This document shows positions 61,101 through 64,000 of a stretch of DNA of 64,000 bases, one piece after another. Source of the DNA: Bugula neritina (taxonomy: Eukaryota > Bryozoa > Gymnolaemata > Cheilostomatida > Bugulidae); contig OZ037768.1 of NCBI GenBank assembly GCA_964035545.1, forward strand, positions 2,159,501 through 2,223,500, given 5' to 3'. The position numbers were made by a program, and so were the translations under genes. The notes beneath the pieces were generated by a model, which saw only the letters and a list, made by a program, of their open reading frames with translations, ran no database searches and was not told the DNA's origin. Numbering within the stretch: the first letter of the stretch is position 1; every line of letters starts with the position of its first letter.

Positions 61101-61753
61101 AGATACACTTATAACTGCAGTAGGGGGCCGTTTATATCTATAAAAATATTTAGTAATTCTGGTGTTGTTAGGGGACACGAGATCAATGGGTTGCTTTCAT
61201 TGCGGTAATTTACATAATTTCCTTCACGTTGCTCAGTAATTATATAAAATAATGCATCAACCGCTGCCTAACTTACATTTCCTTTTCAATAAGTTCATGC
61301 CTATCTAGTGTATATATTGGATATTGCTAAACATATGTAGTGCACGTAGTAAATATTTGCTTGTGGTAAAATCTATTTTTATGTCTCTAATTATCATATC
61401 TCTCCCACTTGCTGCTGTTAAAATCTTGTTTTTTCATCTTCTTGATGATTACAAATGAAACCAGGGATGTCATTACTGTTGAATAAACTAGTATGCTCGC
61501 TCTCTTTTCAAAAGTGTGTTACAATTAATATCTACCATTTAGCATGTTTTACAGTTTAGATTTGTATAGTCATCTATATACCACAGATTGAAAGTTGACT
61601 AATGATGCTTTTGATGCCTTGAAATTTGCAGATGTGTTCATGAAGTGTATGAATACAGATGTTGGTATGTGGCATGGTGGAATAGACTTGAAGGTTCCTC
61701 TCAGGATACTACTCAAAGCTGGTAAAAGCTGGGCCAATATGCAATTAATATAA
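46156..61753 (+). CDS. POLN: DNA polymerase nu, family A, 21 exons
   Basis: Nuclear family-A translesion polymerase linked to crosslink repair and recombination. Exons 46156-46261, 46465-46551, 46663-46735, 47282-47745, 48252-48494, 48820-48956, 49439-49590, 50131-50231, 50403-50506, 51260-51451, 51868-51951, 52289-52441, 52844-53006, 54119-54193, 55168-55279, 56102-56184, 57037-57168, 59455-59565, 60369-60444, 60784-60851, 61632-61753 join in phase to 945 aa (human 900). Residues about 90-330 are a Ser/Thr/Pro-rich linker. The degenerate exonuclease-like region includes FDDVCLASWLLDSDS. Polymerase motifs: WDQTAASTGRLQSIKPNIQ, motif A DFKQIELRIFAH, motif B RERAKKIVYSVMYGVG, LGRQRILPKI, QAVNFTIQGSAADICK, and motif C VQIHDELLYEV with the catalytic Asp. 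It has no helicase part, which separates it from POLQ. Intron 8 is GC-AG. The first ATG follows an acceptor by 13 bases. Confidence 0.95.
50232..50402 (+). other. GC-AG intron in POLN
   Basis: The donor reads CAG|GCAAGT and the acceptor TTTCCAG. The junction restores the frame (TCA G / AT ATT) and joins LLHIS to DIHSLKFDD. The strong match of the remaining donor bases is typical of GC-AG introns. Confidence 0.8.
60178..60368 (+). repeat. 43-bp minisatellite ending at the POLN exon-19 acceptor
   Basis: Four full copies (60178, 60221, 60264, 60307) and a 19-base partial copy at 60350-60368 that ends in the real acceptor GGTATTTCAG. Each full copy holds an acceptor-like word (TGTATCTTAG, TGTATTTTAG or TGTATCTCAG) and a branch-point-like TACTAAC or TACTGAC. 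Confidence 0.92.
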
Positions 61754-64000
61754 CAACAAACTGGGTATTTTCTTATATAATAGGGTCTCTTAATATATCA
61801 GAAACAGGGTTTTGACTGTATACTATGGGATAGCAGCATCAATAAACCCAATCAGATTGTATCTCTTTTCATGTTATTTTTGTGTTCCATTAATAGTGAA
61901 AACATTTAAAGCAAGTTTTGGTTAGAATTGTTTGTGGAGACTGATGAATTGTGGGAAATGCCTTCCAATAGTAGCAGTGCAATGAAATCTATTAGATTTG
62001 CTTGAGATACAAGCCAATCATATCTATCTAACTCATCTAACACTTGGCATACTTTGCCTAATCACTTGTTATTATAGGATAGTCTGCTTTAGTTTTATGA
62101 TGCAGTTTTTCTAATCACAGCTTTGTAAATGGTTTCAAGAGGTAATATTTCCAGCCTTCATTTAATTATTTCTTTCAATTATAGATTATTGCACGACCTT
62201 TTGTTAGCAGTTAAGTTAATAAAGAAAGTTATCTCAACTGTGCATAGATTTATCAGTATTTCTAGGAGTATTGATAGGCCGTATCAACCCTTTACGCCTT
62301 CTGGAATAGCTGGTATTATTTTTGGGTGTAACTCAAAAGGCAAGCCATATTTTGAATGTGGAAGCAAACCCAGTAACAATGCAGCAATGACCACTGCCTT
62401 GGTGCCTCACTACTATTTTAGATAACAATTGTGGAAAGGGTTAGAAAAATTCTTTTATTAAAAATGTTTACTATAAATCAATGCTGATTTCATTAAGTAG
62501 CTATATAATTGGTTTCACTGAATATTGCTGCCCATTCCAATTCCTACTCTCTTGCAATTTTCTGTAAAAAGTGAAGAATTATGCTTTATCTCATAACTGC
62601 AATGGTGATATTTTTTTGTTCACAAACAAACCTTTAACAAACAAATTTACAGGTATATTCTTCAAAGATAAAAAAATTATTTCTTGTAAAAAATTGTGGA
62701 TCATTTGTAAATCATCAGACAGTTGAAAATACTTGTTTTAACAGAATGCCTCCTCTTTTATGATGATACAAGGCTCAGATGGTATATCTACAACACATCA
62801 ATCTAGTTTATATTAGCTTAGCTTGGGCAATGGATAACTTTTCTCCAGGGTTTTTGACTGGAAAGAACCCACTACCGTAGTGCCAAATATTAGTATTTTC
62901 CTTTTACATAGTATAATAGGTCTTCAGCATTTCAAACAGAGTCTTTCTAAAAACTATTTTTATTTAAATAAACTTTAAAGATGCAAAAATGACTGTTTTT
63001 GGCTCATCTGCATTGCTGTCCCATATTTTGGTATTGAAATTAATAAGATTTGATATGTAGTTCTTTTATAGGTTACTCCTAAAACATACTCATGTAGGTA
63101 TAACATAGGGTCATTTTGCTTGTTCTTGTTAATTATAAATAGCATCAAAATATTAACCGAACTTTGTTTAGTGGAGTCATAGTTAAATAGTATGTCCTTT
63201 TGTAACATTTCTGAATGTCAATGATAAACTCCATGTGGTCACAATGAAAACCTGGGCTGTTTTTTGCATGAATCCTATTTAAGGCACCTGCTGGCACAGG
63301 TGAGTATCGCCACTAATATTTACTTAAAAACTTTCTGTATTGAATTAGTTGTCTCAAAATCAGGGTCAGCTTTCATAAAATAATGGAAATATTATGTCTC
63401 GCTTCAGCTAAAATTACTACACGGAAAATTATGCGGTGATATGGCTCATGCTGATATCTCAGTCACTTAGTATTGTTATAGCGTTATTACATGCAGACAC
63501 TTGTATCAAATGTACACACACCGGCAAGCTGCTCAAAAATGTTAACATTCAATACATAAGATATTTTGCAACATTAAATAATGCCACAAAAGTGTTTAAA
63601 CTTCTATAGTATAAATGTTGACTGAAAATACAAAGTATTAAAAATTACTGGCCATTCAGTATACGCAGTCATCGTGCTGCCAAGCACAAACATAAAGTCA
63701 GCAGTGCAAAGGAGGTTAACTTTGTATAAATGGATTAGACAGAAGGCATTTTGAATCAGCGTAAGAACTGCACATTTTAATTGTTTCTAGACATCCCTCA
63801 GGCAATTAAGGCTGCACAGAATGCCTTTGGTTTTTTGTTTGTGTAACTAAACATAATTATTATTATCATTGTTTCAGTTCAGTTTGATTGGTTGACTGGG
63901 TATGAAGCAATGCTTATTGGTCAGTGTTTCAGCATGTATTCTTTAGCAGCACCTTTTAATTACAATGCTATGCAGTTTTGCACTTATTCTAATACTAACC
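61754..64000. other. POLN 3' flank and unassigned sequence
   Basis: AATAAA at 61841-61846 is a likely POLN polyadenylation signal. I see no exon chain or element in the remaining AT-rich sequence. The 98-codon frame at 62129-62425 has no recognisable similarity and atypical composition. Confidence 0.5.
61841..61846 (+). terminator. AATAAA polyadenylation signal, POLN
   Basis: Canonical hexamer 88 bases after the POLN stop codon. Confidence 0.6.

Noticed and set aside
62129-62425. 98-codon plus-strand frame after POLN
   Set aside because: No recognisable motif, no supporting splice structure, and the length is within chance in this composition.

Overview
This window is intron-rich, AT-rich nuclear DNA from an animal, most likely an invertebrate. 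The genes have many short exons with GT-AG introns (one GC-AG). Their proteins closely resemble metazoan ornithine decarboxylase, JMJD5/KDM8, cyclophilin B, alpha-arrestin, aminoacylase-1 and DNA polymerase nu. There are AATAAA polyadenylation signals, a tRNA-derived SINE and a Ty3/gypsy LTR element. The sequence alone does not fix the phylum. I rebuilt the exon chains by hand from splice sites and reading phase; all but one of the multi-exon chains close in phase.

Layout. 882-8709 (-) is ornithine decarboxylase in nine exons. Its sixth intron holds a 4.45-kb LTR retrotransposon (1890-6343) in the same orientation. 9553-10221 (-) is a tentative small gene. 12081-14260 (+) is a small one-TM protein followed closely by KDM8. 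15379-16233 (+) is an unknown one-TM protein with a long Ser-rich tail. 17506-28932 (-) is a TBC-like/coiled-coil protein in at least 18 exons. 29713-31185 (-) is a secretory-pathway cyclophilin. 33018-37864 (+) is an alpha-arrestin with two PPxY motifs and a SINE in one intron. 39361-44732 (+) is aminoacylase-1. 46156-61753 (+) is DNA polymerase nu in 21 exons. The last 2.2 kb shows nothing I can call. These genes are unrelated housekeeping or regulatory genes (polyamine synthesis, protein hydroxylation, ER folding, cargo sorting, N-acetyl-amino-acid hydrolysis, DNA repair). I see no joint pathway.

The most notable item is the retrotransposon. Its two 552-bp LTRs read as identical and are flanked by a 5-bp target duplication. 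Its single long ORF runs gag - protease - integrase with no reverse transcriptase. The C-terminal end of an RNase H lies downstream of integrase, out of frame, next to the polypurine tract. This implies the rare Gmr1-type domain order (integrase before RT-RNase H), with RT and most of RNase H deleted. The gag has a SCAN-like region, which fits the Gmr1 group.

The second theme is intronic minisatellites that sit on splice junctions and copy the splice signals. A 43-bp array before POLN exon 19 repeats a branch-point/acceptor cassette, and one decoy acceptor would add 84 nt in frame. A roughly 24-bp array starts exactly at the ACY1 exon-10 donor and repeats GTAAGT in frame. Similar arrays abut splice sites in KDM8 and the TBC-like gene.
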